From the NCBI GenBank assembly GCA_963700895.1, contig CAVOZI010000001.1, forward strand, positions 1 to 64,000: a stretch of 64,000 nt of DNA, written 5' to 3'. A program made the translations under genes and the position numbers. This DNA is from Anderseniella sp963700895 (GTDB lineage: Bacteria; Pseudomonadota; Alphaproteobacteria; Rhizobiales; Aestuariivirgaceae). The notes beneath the pieces were generated by a model, which searched no databases, was not told the DNA's origin, and worked only from the letters and a program-made list of their open reading frames with translations. Shown here in pieces: positions 38,335-46,902 of the stretch (position 1 is the first letter of the stretch; each line of letters starts with the position of its first letter).

Positions 38335-38816
38335 GCGTGGGGCGCCGAGGCCGATGGTTCCGTGAGTATGGCGTAAAGCCCGGCGGCATTGTCGGTGCCC
38401 CGGAGCTTTTCCACGACGCCGGGGTCGCGCAGCAGCCTTGATATGCGGGCCAGCGCCTTGAGGTGATCCGCACCCGCGCTCTCCGGCGCCAGCAGCAGAA
38501 ACACCAGATCGACGGGGTTGTCATCCACCGACTCGAATTTCACCGGTGTGGCAAGCCGCGCAAACACGCCGTGCACCCGGTCCAGCGCGGCAAACTTGCC
38601 GTGCGGAATGGCGATTCCCTGACCGAGGCCCGTGGAACCGAGCTTTTCGCGGCGCAATAGCGTTTCGAAGATCACCTGGGCATCGATGCCGGTAATCCGC
38701 GCGCCTTCATTGGCGAGTTCCTGGAGCAGCTGGCGCTTGCTTGAAGCCTTGAGGCTTGGCAACACCGACCCGCTGTTGATGATCTCGGACGATTGCATGA
38801 CTGGAGTACTCTCCAT
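38328..38816 (-). CDS. ptsN: PTS nitrogen-type EIIA (PtsN)
   Basis: A 162-residue EIIA-Ntr with the phospho-accepting His in GIAIPHGKFAALDRV and the flanking LGSTGLGQG and LVFLLLAPESAGADHL. In the PTS-Ntr phosphorelay it is phosphorylated by NPr/HPr and regulates processes such as K+ uptake and nitrogen or carbon balance. It is third in the order rpoN-hpf-ptsN, the conserved proteobacterial rpoN region. The start may be ATG 38816 or ATG 38798. Confidence 0.93.
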   Translation of the reverse strand: MESTPVMQSSEIINSGSVLPSLKASSKRQLLQELANEGARITGIDAQVIFETLLRREKLGSTGLGQGIAIPHGKFAALDRVHGVFARLATPVKFESVDDNPVDLVFLLLAPESAGADHLKALARISRLLRDPGVVEKLRGTDNAAGLYAILTEPSASAPHAA

Positions 38817-38890
38817 TCACATCTGTTTATCTTGCAGTGCGATAACCTGCCTTGCCGGCTTTCGGGCCGGGGCAGGCGCACCCCGACTTT

Positions 38891-39463
38891 CTAGTTGCCG
38901 CCCGGATCGACCCAGCCGACATTGCCGTCCCGGCGCTTGTACACGATATTGAGGCTGCCGTTCTTGCCATTGCGGAACAGCACGAACTGATCCCTGGTGA
39001 AATCCAGCTGCATGACGGCCTCGCCCACCGACAGTTCCGGGATCGTTGCCGACGATTCGGCGATGATCACGGGATTGAGGTCGGCCGGCTCCTCTGCCTC
39101 CTCGTTCTCGTCCGACTGCAGTACATACGAGGTTGCCGACATGGCTGCAATCGGCTCGCTGCGGCTGCGGTGATGATTTTTCAGCCGCCGCTTGTAGCGC
39201 CTCAGCCGCTTTTCGAGGTGCCCCGAGGCGGTATCCACGGCGCCATGTGCATCGCCCGCGCTGCCCTGTCCGTTCAGCGTCAGGCCGGTGGTCAGGTGCA
39301 GGGTGATCTCGCACTCGAAGCCGGTTCGTTGCTTCTCGACGATGACAAGTGCGCGCACGATGCCGTCGAAGTATTTTGCCACGTCGCCGCTGAGCCGGGT
39401 CTCGACATGCTCGCGCAAGGCGTCGCCAATATCGAGATTCTTGCCGGTAATCTGAATTTGCAT
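38891..39463 (-). CDS. hpf: Long-form ribosome hibernation-promoting factor
   Basis: 190 residues. The N-terminal S30AE domain is at about 1-105 (MQIQITGKNLDIGDALREHV, HLEKRLRRYKRRLKNHH). After an acidic linker comes a C-terminal dimerization domain (about 130-185; SVGEAVMQLDFTRDQFVLFR, then NIVYKRRDGNVGWVDPG). The long form makes inactive 100S ribosome dimers in stationary phase. ATG 39463 was chosen as the family start. The 234 bases between hpf and rpoN hold no convincing gene. Confidence 0.93.
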   Translation of the reverse strand: MQIQITGKNLDIGDALREHVETRLSGDVAKYFDGIVRALVIVEKQRTGFECEITLHLTTGLTLNGQGSAGDAHGAVDTASGHLEKRLRRYKRRLKNHHRSRSEPIAAMSATSYVLQSDENEEAEEPADLNPVIIAESSATIPELSVGEAVMQLDFTRDQFVLFRNGKNGSLNIVYKRRDGNVGWVDPGGN

Positions 39464-39697
39464 TTTTGAGCACGCACCCTTGATGTTCGACCTGAGTTTG
39501 TCGAAGCCCGACGACATTTTCAAGATTGACTGTTGCACCAGGACCTGCATTCGGCCCCTCGGCCCCGGAATTTCTCCACTACGGGACAGCCTGGTTGATG
39601 CGCGCGGACCCTATGAAGGCCCCGGTGCATTGTCAATCGGGCTTTGAGGCAGCAATGCACAGGCGCGCAGTGATTGTGGCGAGCAGGATCGCGGGCC

Positions 39698-41260
39698 TCA
39701 GCCGGCCTGCCGCATCCGCTTCTCGCGCCGCCGTATCACAGACGAAGGTATGTTCATGGCCTCGCGGTACTTAGCAACGGTTCTTCGGGCAATTTCAATG
39801 CCTTCTGCGCACAATCTGTCGACGATCTGGTCGTCGGACAGGATCGTCGAGGCTGATTCGGCATCGATCATGTTGCGGATCTTGTGGCGCACTGATTCGG
39901 CGGAATGGTCTTCGCCGCCAGCCGATGACGAGATCGCCGTGGTGAAGAAATATTTCAGTTCGAAGACGCCGCGGGGGGTCTCGAAGTATTTGTTCGAGGT
40001 TACCCGGCTTATGGTCGACTCATGCATCGAGATCGCATCCGCCACCGTCTTTAGGTTCAATGGACGCAGATGCTCGACGCCATGCACCAGAAAAGCGTCC
40101 TGCTGGCGCACGATCTCGCGTGCCACGGCCAGGATGGTGCGCGCCCGCTGGTCGAGACTCTTCACCAGCCAGGTGGCGTTCGACATGCATTCCGACAGGT
40201 ACAGCTTGTCGCTGTCGCGCGTCGTTCCGCTGGCTACCTTGGCGAAATACTGGTTGTTGACCAGCACCCGCGGCAGCGTTTCGGTGTTCAGTTCAACTGC
40301 CCACGTGCCGTCCGGGGCGGGCCTGACGATGACGTCGGGCACCACGGGCTGCACCACCACCGAGCCGAACATGTTGCCGGGCTTGGGGTTAAGGGCACGT
40401 ACTTCCGCCGCCATGTCGCGAAGGTCGTCCATGTCCACCCTGCACAGCGCCTTGAGCCGGGTCAGGTCGTGCTTGGCGAGCAGCTCCAGGTTGTCGATCA
40501 AAATTTCCATCGCCGGGTCCAGCCGGTCGCGTTCCTTGAGCTGGATCGCCAGGCATTCCTTCAGGTTTCGCGCCATCACGCCGGGCGGATCGAACGTCTG
40601 CAGGATGGCCAGGGTCTGCTCGACCAGTTCCAGCGGTGCGCCAAGCGTGTCGGCAACGGTTTCAATGTCGCCGGACAGGTAACCGGCCTCGTTCACCAGC
40701 CCGATGAGGTGGGCGCCGATCATCCGCATCGCCGGGTCTGCCACGGCCAGGTGCATCTGCTCGGTCAGGTAATCGCTCAAGGTGCTTTCGCTGGCCAGCG
40801 TGGCGTCGAAGGCCATGTCGCCGTCGAAGCTGCTGCCCGATCCGCCCGAACCTGACGACAACTGCCAGCCGGAATCGGTCATCCCGGCAGGCTCCGCCGC
40901 CTCGCGGTTGATGGTGTCGGCCCTGGCTTCGTCCGCGTAGACGTTTTCAAGGCCGGTATCCAGATTGTCGATGCTGGAGGATGTTTCGCCGGGCGTCGCC
41001 AGTGCGTCGGTCATGTCGCGCGGATCGCCGGTCTCGTCGGGTGCAGCGGCGCCGGGCTCGAAGCCATCGTCGGCTGTAATGTCGCGGCCCGCCTCATCGC
41101 GTTCGTCGCGCTCCAGCAGCGGGTTGGATTCCAGTTCGCTTTCGACGTATGCCTGCAGCTCGAAATTCGACATTTGCAGCAGCTTGATGGCCTGCTGCAG
41201 CTGTGGCGTCATCACCAGGGACTGGCCCTGGCGCATCTGCAATTTCTGGCTCAGCGCCAT
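39698..41260 (-). CDS. rpoN: RNA polymerase sigma-54 factor
   Basis: 520 residues. Region I is Gln/Leu-rich (LVMTPQLQQAIKLLQMSN and the ESNPLLERDE core). An acidic region II spans about 60-130, with a core-binding domain about 180-330 and a C-terminal RpoN box ARRTVAKYREAMNIPSS. Sigma-54 needs AAA+ activators and controls nitrogen and other genes. ATG 41260 (MALSQKLQMRQ) is the family start. It is preceded on the same strand by lptB (90-base gap) and followed by hpf-ptsN, the usual order. Confidence 0.96.
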   Translation of the reverse strand: MALSQKLQMRQGQSLVMTPQLQQAIKLLQMSNFELQAYVESELESNPLLERDERDEAGRDITADDGFEPGAAAPDETGDPRDMTDALATPGETSSSIDNLDTGLENVYADEARADTINREAAEPAGMTDSGWQLSSGSGGSGSSFDGDMAFDATLASESTLSDYLTEQMHLAVADPAMRMIGAHLIGLVNEAGYLSGDIETVADTLGAPLELVEQTLAILQTFDPPGVMARNLKECLAIQLKERDRLDPAMEILIDNLELLAKHDLTRLKALCRVDMDDLRDMAAEVRALNPKPGNMFGSVVVQPVVPDVIVRPAPDGTWAVELNTETLPRVLVNNQYFAKVASGTTRDSDKLYLSECMSNATWLVKSLDQRARTILAVAREIVRQQDAFLVHGVEHLRPLNLKTVADAISMHESTISRVTSNKYFETPRGVFELKYFFTTAISSSAGGEDHSAESVRHKIRNMIDAESASTILSDDQIVDRLCAEGIEIARRTVAKYREAMNIPSSVIRRREKRMRQAG

Positions 41261-41350
41261 TGTTGCCGTACTCCCCGCGTACTTACCCTGCCTGCCACGC
41301 CTGACCGGCATTACTCCGGCAGGCGGCCTCCAGCAGACCCGCGTGCAACA

Positions 41351-42172
41351 TTAAAGGCTGAACCCTTCACCAAGGTAAAGACGCCGTACGTCCGGATTGG
41401 CCACAATCTCTTGTGGTGTACCTTCCATTAAGACGTGGCCCTCATGGATGATAAGGGCGCGATCGATGATCTCGAGGGTTTCGCGGACGTTGTGATCCGT
41501 AATAAGCACCCCGAGTCCCCGAGAGGTGAGCTGTCGCACCAGCTGGCGAATATCATTGATCGCAATTGGGTCAATCCCGGCGAAGGGCTCGTCGAGCAGG
41601 ATGAACCTTGGATTTGCTGCCAGGGCGCGGGCGATTTCGACCCGGCGCCGTTCTCCGCCAGACAATGCCACAGCCGGCGAATGCTGGAGATGTGCGATTT
41701 GAAACTCATCTAGTAACCCACGCAACTTACGCTCGCGCTCCTGCTTGTCCGGAACGTGGAGTTCCAGCACGGCGCGAATATTGTCCTCAACCGTAAGTGC
41801 CCGGAACACGGACGCTTCCTGGGGCAGATACCCAATTCCCATACGTGCCCGCTGATACATGGGCAGGTCGGTGATATCGGCCCCGTCGAGCGTTATGGTC
41901 CCCGAATCTGCGGCAATCAGGCCGGTGATCATGTAGAACACCGTCGTCTTTCCCGCACCGTTTGGACCGAGCAACCCTACGGCTTCCCCACGGCGCACCG
42001 ACACGCTCACGTCGCGGGTCACGGGCCGGCGCTTGTAGGTCTTGCGCAGGTTGCGCGCCACCAGTCCTTCGCCGGGTGCCGGGCCCCTTGCTGCCTTGCT
42101 GCCGTTGGCGGCCTTTCTTGCGCCGCTGCCGGTCAGCGAAGCCCACAAGGACGAGATGCCGGTTCGCTTCAC
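41351..42172 (-). CDS. lptB: LPS export ABC transporter ATP-binding protein LptB
   Basis: About 273 residues. The Walker A motif is GLLGPNGAGKTTVFYMITGL, the Q-loop region GIGYLPQEASVFRALTVEDN, the signature ALSGGERRRVEIARAL, Walker B FILLDEPFAGIDP and the H-loop LITDHNVRETL. LptB powers extraction of LPS from the inner membrane with LptF/G. The N-terminus is extended by about 38 residues before the ABC domain, and GTG 42172 is the best of poor start options. lptC and lptA lie upstream on the same strand. Confidence 0.93.
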   Translation of the reverse strand: MKRTGISSLWASLTGSGARKAANGSKAARGPAPGEGLVARNLRKTYKRRPVTRDVSVSVRRGEAVGLLGPNGAGKTTVFYMITGLIAADSGTITLDGADITDLPMYQRARMGIGYLPQEASVFRALTVEDNIRAVLELHVPDKQERERKLRGLLDEFQIAHLQHSPAVALSGGERRRVEIARALAANPRFILLDEPFAGIDPIAINDIRQLVRQLTSRGLGVLITDHNVRETLEIIDRALIIHEGHVLMEGTPQEIVANPDVRRLYLGEGFSL

Positions 42173-42263
42173 TTGATTACCGCTTATCAAGGTTAAGGTT
42201 GCCTGAAGCCGTATGGTTAATATTGAATGAATTTGCAAGCAGGCTAACCCGGCAAGGCCGGCA

Positions 42264-42746
42264 TCATTCCGGTATGAAACTGCCCCGCACCCGTCCACCG
42301 GAGAATTTCGACTGGTTGGTGTTGAGGTTCACGTCGAGCTTGTCGCCGCTGACCACCGATGTGCCCTGCTTCACCGTCACCCCGCCGCCGACCACGGCGG
42401 TATTGGCCTTGACGTTCATCTTCATCCAGTCGCCGTTGATGACTTGCGTGGGCGTCACGATCTGCACCCCGCCGCCAGCTGTTTCCAGCCATGTTATCTC
42501 GCTCTTGCCGGCGCCATCCTTGGCAAACTTGACCAGCAAGGTTCCTGCCGAGAATTTCACGTCGCGCCGGGTGGCCTTCACGTTGCCGCGGAAGATGGCC
42601 TCGTTCTTCTCCTCGAACAGCTCCATGGAATCGGCCTCGATATCGACCTTTCCCTGCGAGCCCTGGGCAAGGGTGGCTTGCGGCTGGCTGAGGCAGGCAA
42701 TTGCCAGGCCGGCCAGCAGCGCCAGGGTGGCGGCTCGTGATGTCAT
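42264..42746 (-). CDS. lptA: LPS transport periplasmic protein LptA
   Basis: 160 residues with a signal peptide (about 1-27, ending in ATLAQG) and an OstA-like beta-jellyroll (VDIEADSMELFEEKNEAIF, GNVKATRRDVKFSAGTL, NGDWMKMNVKANTAVVGG, KLDVNLNTNQSKFSGGRV). LptA forms the periplasmic bridge that carries LPS to the outer membrane LptD. It overlaps lptC by four bases. Confidence 0.92.
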   Translation of the reverse strand: MTSRAATLALLAGLAIACLSQPQATLAQGSQGKVDIEADSMELFEEKNEAIFRGNVKATRRDVKFSAGTLLVKFAKDGAGKSEITWLETAGGGVQIVTPTQVINGDWMKMNVKANTAVVGGGVTVKQGTSVVSGDKLDVNLNTNQSKFSGGRVRGSFIPE

Positions 42747-43468
42747 TGTTGCAGGTTTCCCTTCGAGCTTGATGAACTGCCGGTGCCCTGCTGCAGGCCA
42801 GCTGCGGGGCTTGCGGGGGCAGGGTCTTCGAACATGGCGCGGACCCGCGACCGGAATATCACATGGGCGCCGTTGTCCGAAACCTCAATACCGGTCGAAA
42901 AGATCTGGCCGCCATCGAGCTCCACCAGCACGTCGGCATCGGACGTCAGCGCCTTTTTCTGAACGTCCACATTGGCCGCTGCCATGCTGGCGGTAAAGGT
43001 GTTCTGCAGCACAATGGCGACATTGCCGTCGAGGTTCAGGGTCTTGTCCTTGGTGTTGAACAGGCCGTTGGCTGCGGTCACGTTCATTTGCCGGCCGTCG
43101 GTGCGGCGCAGCAGTCCGCTCACCTTGTTCATGTGAACCAGGTTTGGCTGTTGCTTGTCCTGCCGGGCCAGTTCTGCCGAGATCGTGTAGGGTTGTTTCT
43201 CGTCATCGAATCCCCCGACTTCCGAACCGGCCACGGCAAACCGTTCCTGCTCTGCGGCCACGTCAGCCTTGCCGGTTGCGGTCTGCTTGGGGGCGGCCGT
43301 CTGGGGGCTGGTGGCGAAGCTTTCTCCGCTGTTGCCAAAGCCGGATGCCTGGTAGATGAAGACGCCGAAGACTGCCGCCGCAAGCAGCAACATGCCCCAT
43401 GCCATCAGCATGGGCGCCCTGCGCCTCCTGCGCCGGGTTACCGGTCCGGCGTCTTCGAATGTGGTCAT
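42743..43468 (-). CDS. lptC: LPS export protein LptC
   Basis: 241 residues with an Arg-rich cytoplasmic start (TRRRRRRAPMLMA), one TM helix at about 20-40 and a periplasmic jellyroll domain (PYTISAELARQDKQQPNLVH, LNLDGNVAIVLQNTFTASM, ADVLVELDGGQIFSTGIEV). LptC links the LptBFG transporter to LptA. The C-terminus is Ser/Pro-rich and ends in QQ. ATG 43468 was chosen over an upstream in-frame start because MTTFEDAG precedes the basic stretch expected before the anchor. Confidence 0.9.
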   Translation of the reverse strand: MTTFEDAGPVTRRRRRRAPMLMAWGMLLLAAAVFGVFIYQASGFGNSGESFATSPQTAAPKQTATGKADVAAEQERFAVAGSEVGGFDDEKQPYTISAELARQDKQQPNLVHMNKVSGLLRRTDGRQMNVTAANGLFNTKDKTLNLDGNVAIVLQNTFTASMAAANVDVQKKALTSDADVLVELDGGQIFSTGIEVSDNGAHVIFRSRVRAMFEDPAPASPAAGLQQGTGSSSSSKGNLQQ

Positions 43469-43577
43469 TGCCGCTCCCGTCGAATGTGACCGCTGTAGCG
43501 CTGCCGGAGCAGCCTTGCAGGCCCTGTCACGCGGCGGCATTCTTGCCTGTCAAATCTTGCCGCAATAGGGCAGCGCC

Positions 43578-44192
43578 CTACGAATGGGCGAAAATGTCTT
43601 CTTCCGGCCAGCCCGCCAGGTCGAGCGCCGCCCGCGTCGGCAGGAAGTCGAAGCAGGCCTGCGCCAGTTCAACCCGGCCTTCGCGGCGCAGCATCTGGTC
43701 CAGCCGCACCTTCAGCTCATGCAGGTAGATCACGTCGAGCGCGGCATACTGCTTCTGCGCGTCCGACAGCACGGGCGTACCCCAGTCCGAGCTTTGCTGC
43801 TGCTTGGACAACTCGATGCCAAGCATCTCGCGCACCAGATCTTTCAGGCCGTGCCGGTCGGTATAGGTGCGCACCAGCCGCGAGGCGATCTTGGTGCAAT
43901 ACACAGGCCCCGTATCGGCATCCAGATAGGCCTTCAGCATGCCCACGTCGAAGCGCGCATAGTGGAAGATCTTGACGACGCCGGGGTTTTCCATCAGCGC
44001 CTTCAGCCGCGGCGCGTGGTAGGTCGACCGGTCGAGCTGCACCAGATGCGCGTCGTCGTCGCCTGCCGATAGCTGCACCACGCACAGCTTGTCGCGGCTG
44101 GCGTTGAGCCCCATGGTTTCGGTATCGACGGCGACCATGCTGCCGAAGTCCAGCCCGTCGGGCAGATCGCCCTGGTGTACCTTGATTGCCAT
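43578..44192 (-). CDS. rnd: Ribonuclease D-like 3'-5' exonuclease (short form)
   Basis: 204 residues holding only the DEDD exonuclease domain: MVAVDTETMGLNASRDKLC (Exo I), VVKIFHYARFDVGMLKAYL (Exo II) and QKQYAALDVIYLHELKVRL (Exo III, DEDDy type). Classical RNase D has an added HRDC region, absent here; the short form is normal in alphaproteobacteria. It trims tRNA 3' ends. The start could be ATG 44192 (chosen; GAAGG upstream) or ATG 44222. It is followed on the same strand by lptC after 109 bases. Confidence 0.9.
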   Translation of the reverse strand: MAIKVHQGDLPDGLDFGSMVAVDTETMGLNASRDKLCVVQLSAGDDDAHLVQLDRSTYHAPRLKALMENPGVVKIFHYARFDVGMLKAYLDADTGPVYCTKIASRLVRTYTDRHGLKDLVREMLGIELSKQQQSSDWGTPVLSDAQKQYAALDVIYLHELKVRLDQMLRREGRVELAQACFDFLPTRAALDLAGWPEEDIFAHS

Positions 44193-44328
44193 CTCGTCAG
44201 CGCCTTCTGTGTTGTTCGCCATGGCTATATCACGATTGCGGCCTTGTTCAACAAGGCTTGCCATCGTTGCCCTGCAACCTCAATCATGTGTGGATACCTT
44301 GGCCACAATTCAATTTGATCAGGCTGCA

Positions 44329-45672
44329 ATGCCGACACCGCACAGAAGACACGTCGTTGCCTCCCTTGGCGCCATGATCCTTGCGCCCACGGCCGTGCCG
44401 GCACAGGCCAGCCCCCTGTCCGTTGTGATCATCGGCGCCGGTATTGCCGGACTGTCAGCCGCGCGGGCTCTGGTCCAGGCGGGACATGCCGTGACCGTGC
44501 TCGAAGCGCGCCATCGCATCGGCGGCCGCATCCATACCAGCCATGCATGGCCGGATGTCCCGGTAGACCTTGGCGCATCCTGGATACACGGGACCACGGG
44601 CAACCCCGTGACCGCGCTTGCGGAACAGGCGGGCGCAAGGACAGTCCCTACAAGCTATGACAGTTCGCAACTGCATGTGTCGCCTGCGCTCGCGGCCGCT
44701 GGTGTGCGCGATGCCGCAGAAGCCTGGGCAACCGGCGTTGTGAGCAGGGCCATGCGTCGGGCGGAACGGGCAGAAAGCGATTTGTCCCTCAGGGCTGCAA
44801 TCGACCTTGTGAGCCCGCCCGGCCAGCGCACGCCGGCTGAGTTTGCCCAGCTTGATTTCCATCTCGCCGGCAACTTCGAGCAGGAGTATGGCGGTTCTGC
44901 AGACCGCCTGTCGGCGTGGTCTGTCGAGGACGCGGAAGAGTTCGGCGGCCACGATGTGCTGTTTCCGGGCGGATACGGCCAGCTGACGGATTATCTCGCC
45001 CGAGGTCTCAACATTGTCACCAGTGCTGCCGTCAACGTGGTGCGTTGGGGCAGCGAGGGCGTGGAAGTCGGGTTGAGTTCCGGACGTGCAATCAAGGCGA
45101 ACCGGGTCATCGTCACCGTGCCGCTGGGCGTACTGCAGCAGGGCAGCATCCGCTTCACGCCGGAACTGCCGCCCGCCAAGCGCAAGGCAATCGAGCGGCT
45201 GGGCATGGGCCTTCTCAACAAGCACTTCCTGCGTTTCGAAAAGGCATTCTGGCAGCCCGGCATCGACTGGTTCGAACTGCTCAAGCAGCAGCCCGGCAAG
45301 TGGTCGCAATGGGTCAGCCTGTCAAGCACCGGGGCGCCGGTCTTGCTGGGGTTCACCGGCGCTGCAACGGCGCGCCAGCTGGAACGCCTCGATGACAGGG
45401 CCATAGTGGCCGAGGCTGTCGCAGCACTGCGCGAGATGTTCGGGTCATCGGCGCCGGAGCCCGTTGGTTCGCAGATCACCCGCTGGTCGGGGGATGAATG
45501 GGCGCTGGGTTCCTACAGTTACAATGCCGTGGGAAGTGGCAGGGCGGACCGGGAAGAACTGGCCCGTCCCGAGGCAGGCGGCGCCCTGCGCTTTGCCGGT
45601 GAGGCCTGCAGCGCCGGTTATCCGGGTACGGTGCACGGCGCATTGCTGAGCGGGCGCGCGGCCGCCGGTTGA
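44329..45672 (+). CDS. Exported flavin amine oxidase
   Basis: 447 residues. The N-terminal signal (HRRHVVASLGAMILAPTAV, ending at about residue 27) has adjacent arginines and may be a Tat signal, which would fit export of a folded FAD protein. The Rossmann motif is VVIIGAGIAGLSAARAL with TVLEARHRIGGRI, followed by the second FAD segment GASWIHGTTGNP. The C-terminus has LRFAGEACSAGYPGTVHGAL, typical of polyamine/monoamine oxidase and LSD1-like enzymes. It probably oxidizes an amine or polyamine in the periplasm; the substrate is not evident. It is convergent with an SDR gene. Confidence 0.88.
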   Translation: MPTPHRRHVVASLGAMILAPTAVPAQASPLSVVIIGAGIAGLSAARALVQAGHAVTVLEARHRIGGRIHTSHAWPDVPVDLGASWIHGTTGNPVTALAEQAGARTVPTSYDSSQLHVSPALAAAGVRDAAEAWATGVVSRAMRRAERAESDLSLRAAIDLVSPPGQRTPAEFAQLDFHLAGNFEQEYGGSADRLSAWSVEDAEEFGGHDVLFPGGYGQLTDYLARGLNIVTSAAVNVVRWGSEGVEVGLSSGRAIKANRVIVTVPLGVLQQGSIRFTPELPPAKRKAIERLGMGLLNKHFLRFEKAFWQPGIDWFELLKQQPGKWSQWVSLSSTGAPVLLGFTGAATARQLERLDDRAIVAEAVAALREMFGSSAPEPVGSQITRWSGDEWALGSYSYNAVGSGRADREELARPEAGGALRFAGEACSAGYPGTVHGALLSGRAAAG

Positions 45673-45678
45673 GGTGAC

Positions 45679-45710
45679 GAAGGTTGCCTGAGCCTCAGGC
45701 TTGCACCTTC
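45679..45710. terminator. Bipartite hairpin at a convergent gene junction
   Basis: GAAGGT/ACCTTC (outer, 45679-45684 with 45705-45710) and GCCTGA/TCAGGC (inner, 45686-45691 with 45695-45700) form an interrupted stem just after the amine oxidase stop, overlapping the end of the convergent SDR gene. There is no T-run, so any terminator activity would be weak. Confidence 0.33.
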
Positions 45711-46468
45711 GGCAGGTCGAGTTTTGCCCGCGCTTCGTCAGTCCGCAGGTGCATGTCCTCGCCCAGGTAGTCATCAGCGCCGTCGGCAGCCAGCCAGGCA
45801 ATGGCCTTGCCGGCCCATTCGGTCGGAATGTGCACCGAAGGGTCGAGCTGGCTGACCGGGTTGATGCCGGACGCCTTGATGACGGTCTGCATGTCGGTCG
45901 CCACCGTGCCCGGCGACAGGCCGCAGCAGCGGATTCCCTTGTCGCCATATTCATTGTGCACCGCACGCGTCAGCATCAGCGCCGCTGCCTTGGCCGAGCA
46001 ATAATGGCTCCAGCCCTCCAGTGCGTTGTAGGCCGCGCCGGAAGAGATGTTGATGATGGTGCCCGCCCCTTGCTCAAGCATCACCGGCAGCGCGGCGCGA
46101 AGGCCGAAATAGACGCCCTTGTAGTTGACGTCGGCGGCCTTGACCCACCCGGCCGGATCGGAATCGGCCAGCCGGGCGACGGGCGCGATGGCGCCGGCAT
46201 TGTTGACGAGGATGTCCACGCTGCCAAACGCGTTCCGGCAGGCCTTCACCATTGCCTGCACACTGCTCCAGTCCGTTACATCGCAGGTGATGCATTCAGC
46301 CGTGCCGCCGGCCTTGCGGATATCGCCCGCGACAGTTTCGATCTCTCCGGCCGAGCGCGCCGCCAGCAGCACCTTCGCCCCGTCTGCGGCCATGACCTGC
46401 GCGGCAGCTGCACCGATGCCCCGGCTGGCGCCGGTGATGATTGCAGATTTTCCGGCGAGTGATGTCAT
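45695..46468 (-). CDS. Short-chain dehydrogenase/reductase
   Basis: A 257-residue classical SDR: cofactor motif ITGASRGIGAAAAQV, the ILVNNAGAIAP motif, catalytic Ser in INISSGAAYNAL, Tyr/Lys in HYCSAKAAALML, and LSPGTVATDM. The Arg after the glycine motif and AARS suggest an NADP(H) preference. The substrate is unknown. It sits alone between the amine oxidase gene (convergent) and tRNA-Leu. Confidence 0.88.
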   Translation of the reverse strand: MTSLAGKSAIITGASRGIGAAAAQVMAADGAKVLLAARSAGEIETVAGDIRKAGGTAECITCDVTDWSSVQAMVKACRNAFGSVDILVNNAGAIAPVARLADSDPAGWVKAADVNYKGVYFGLRAALPVMLEQGAGTIINISSGAAYNALEGWSHYCSAKAAALMLTRAVHNEYGDKGIRCCGLSPGTVATDMQTVIKASGINPVSQLDPSVHIPTEWAGKAIAWLAADGADDYLGEDMHLRTDEARAKLDLPKVQA

Positions 46469-46586
46469 GGGCTGGCTCTCCTGGCGTGGCAAGTCGGGCA
46501 CGGCCCGACAGCAAAGCCGCCAACGCCCGGCAGGTCAATGCCGGGCGATCTCACCATTCACATCATCATGTTATTCGAGGAAATTT

Positions 46587-46673
46587 TGGTGCCCAGGAGA
46601 AGACTCGAACTTCCACTTCCTTTCGGAAACTAGCACCTGAAGCTAGCGCGTCTACCAATTCCGCCACCTGGGC
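46587..46673 (-). tRNA. tRNA-Leu (anticodon CAG)
   Basis: An 87-nt class II tRNA with a long variable arm (TTTCCGAAAGGAAGT region). The acceptor is GCCCAGG/CTGGGC with discriminator A and encoded CCA at 46587-46589. The anticodon stem CTAGC/GCTAG encloses TTCAGGT, giving CAG, which reads CUG, the dominant leucine codon in this high-GC genome. T-loop TTCGAGT. Confidence 0.96.
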
Positions 46674-46902
46674 CTGACGGGGTGTCGAACCCCGCGAGCA
46701 GGCGCTGTCATAGTGGGGTGATGCGCGTGTTGTCAACTGGCCAGTTGGCCATCGCCGTGATAATTCTTGGCGGTTGCGGCGGGCCTGCCGGTGTTTTTGC
46801 AGCCGTGGCGTTAAAGCGCCTTTGCAACCGCCCTCCCTGATCGCTAAAAGCACTGTAAATCCGGATCCGGAAACCGTTTCGACTGAGCAGGGACAAACAT
46901 CC

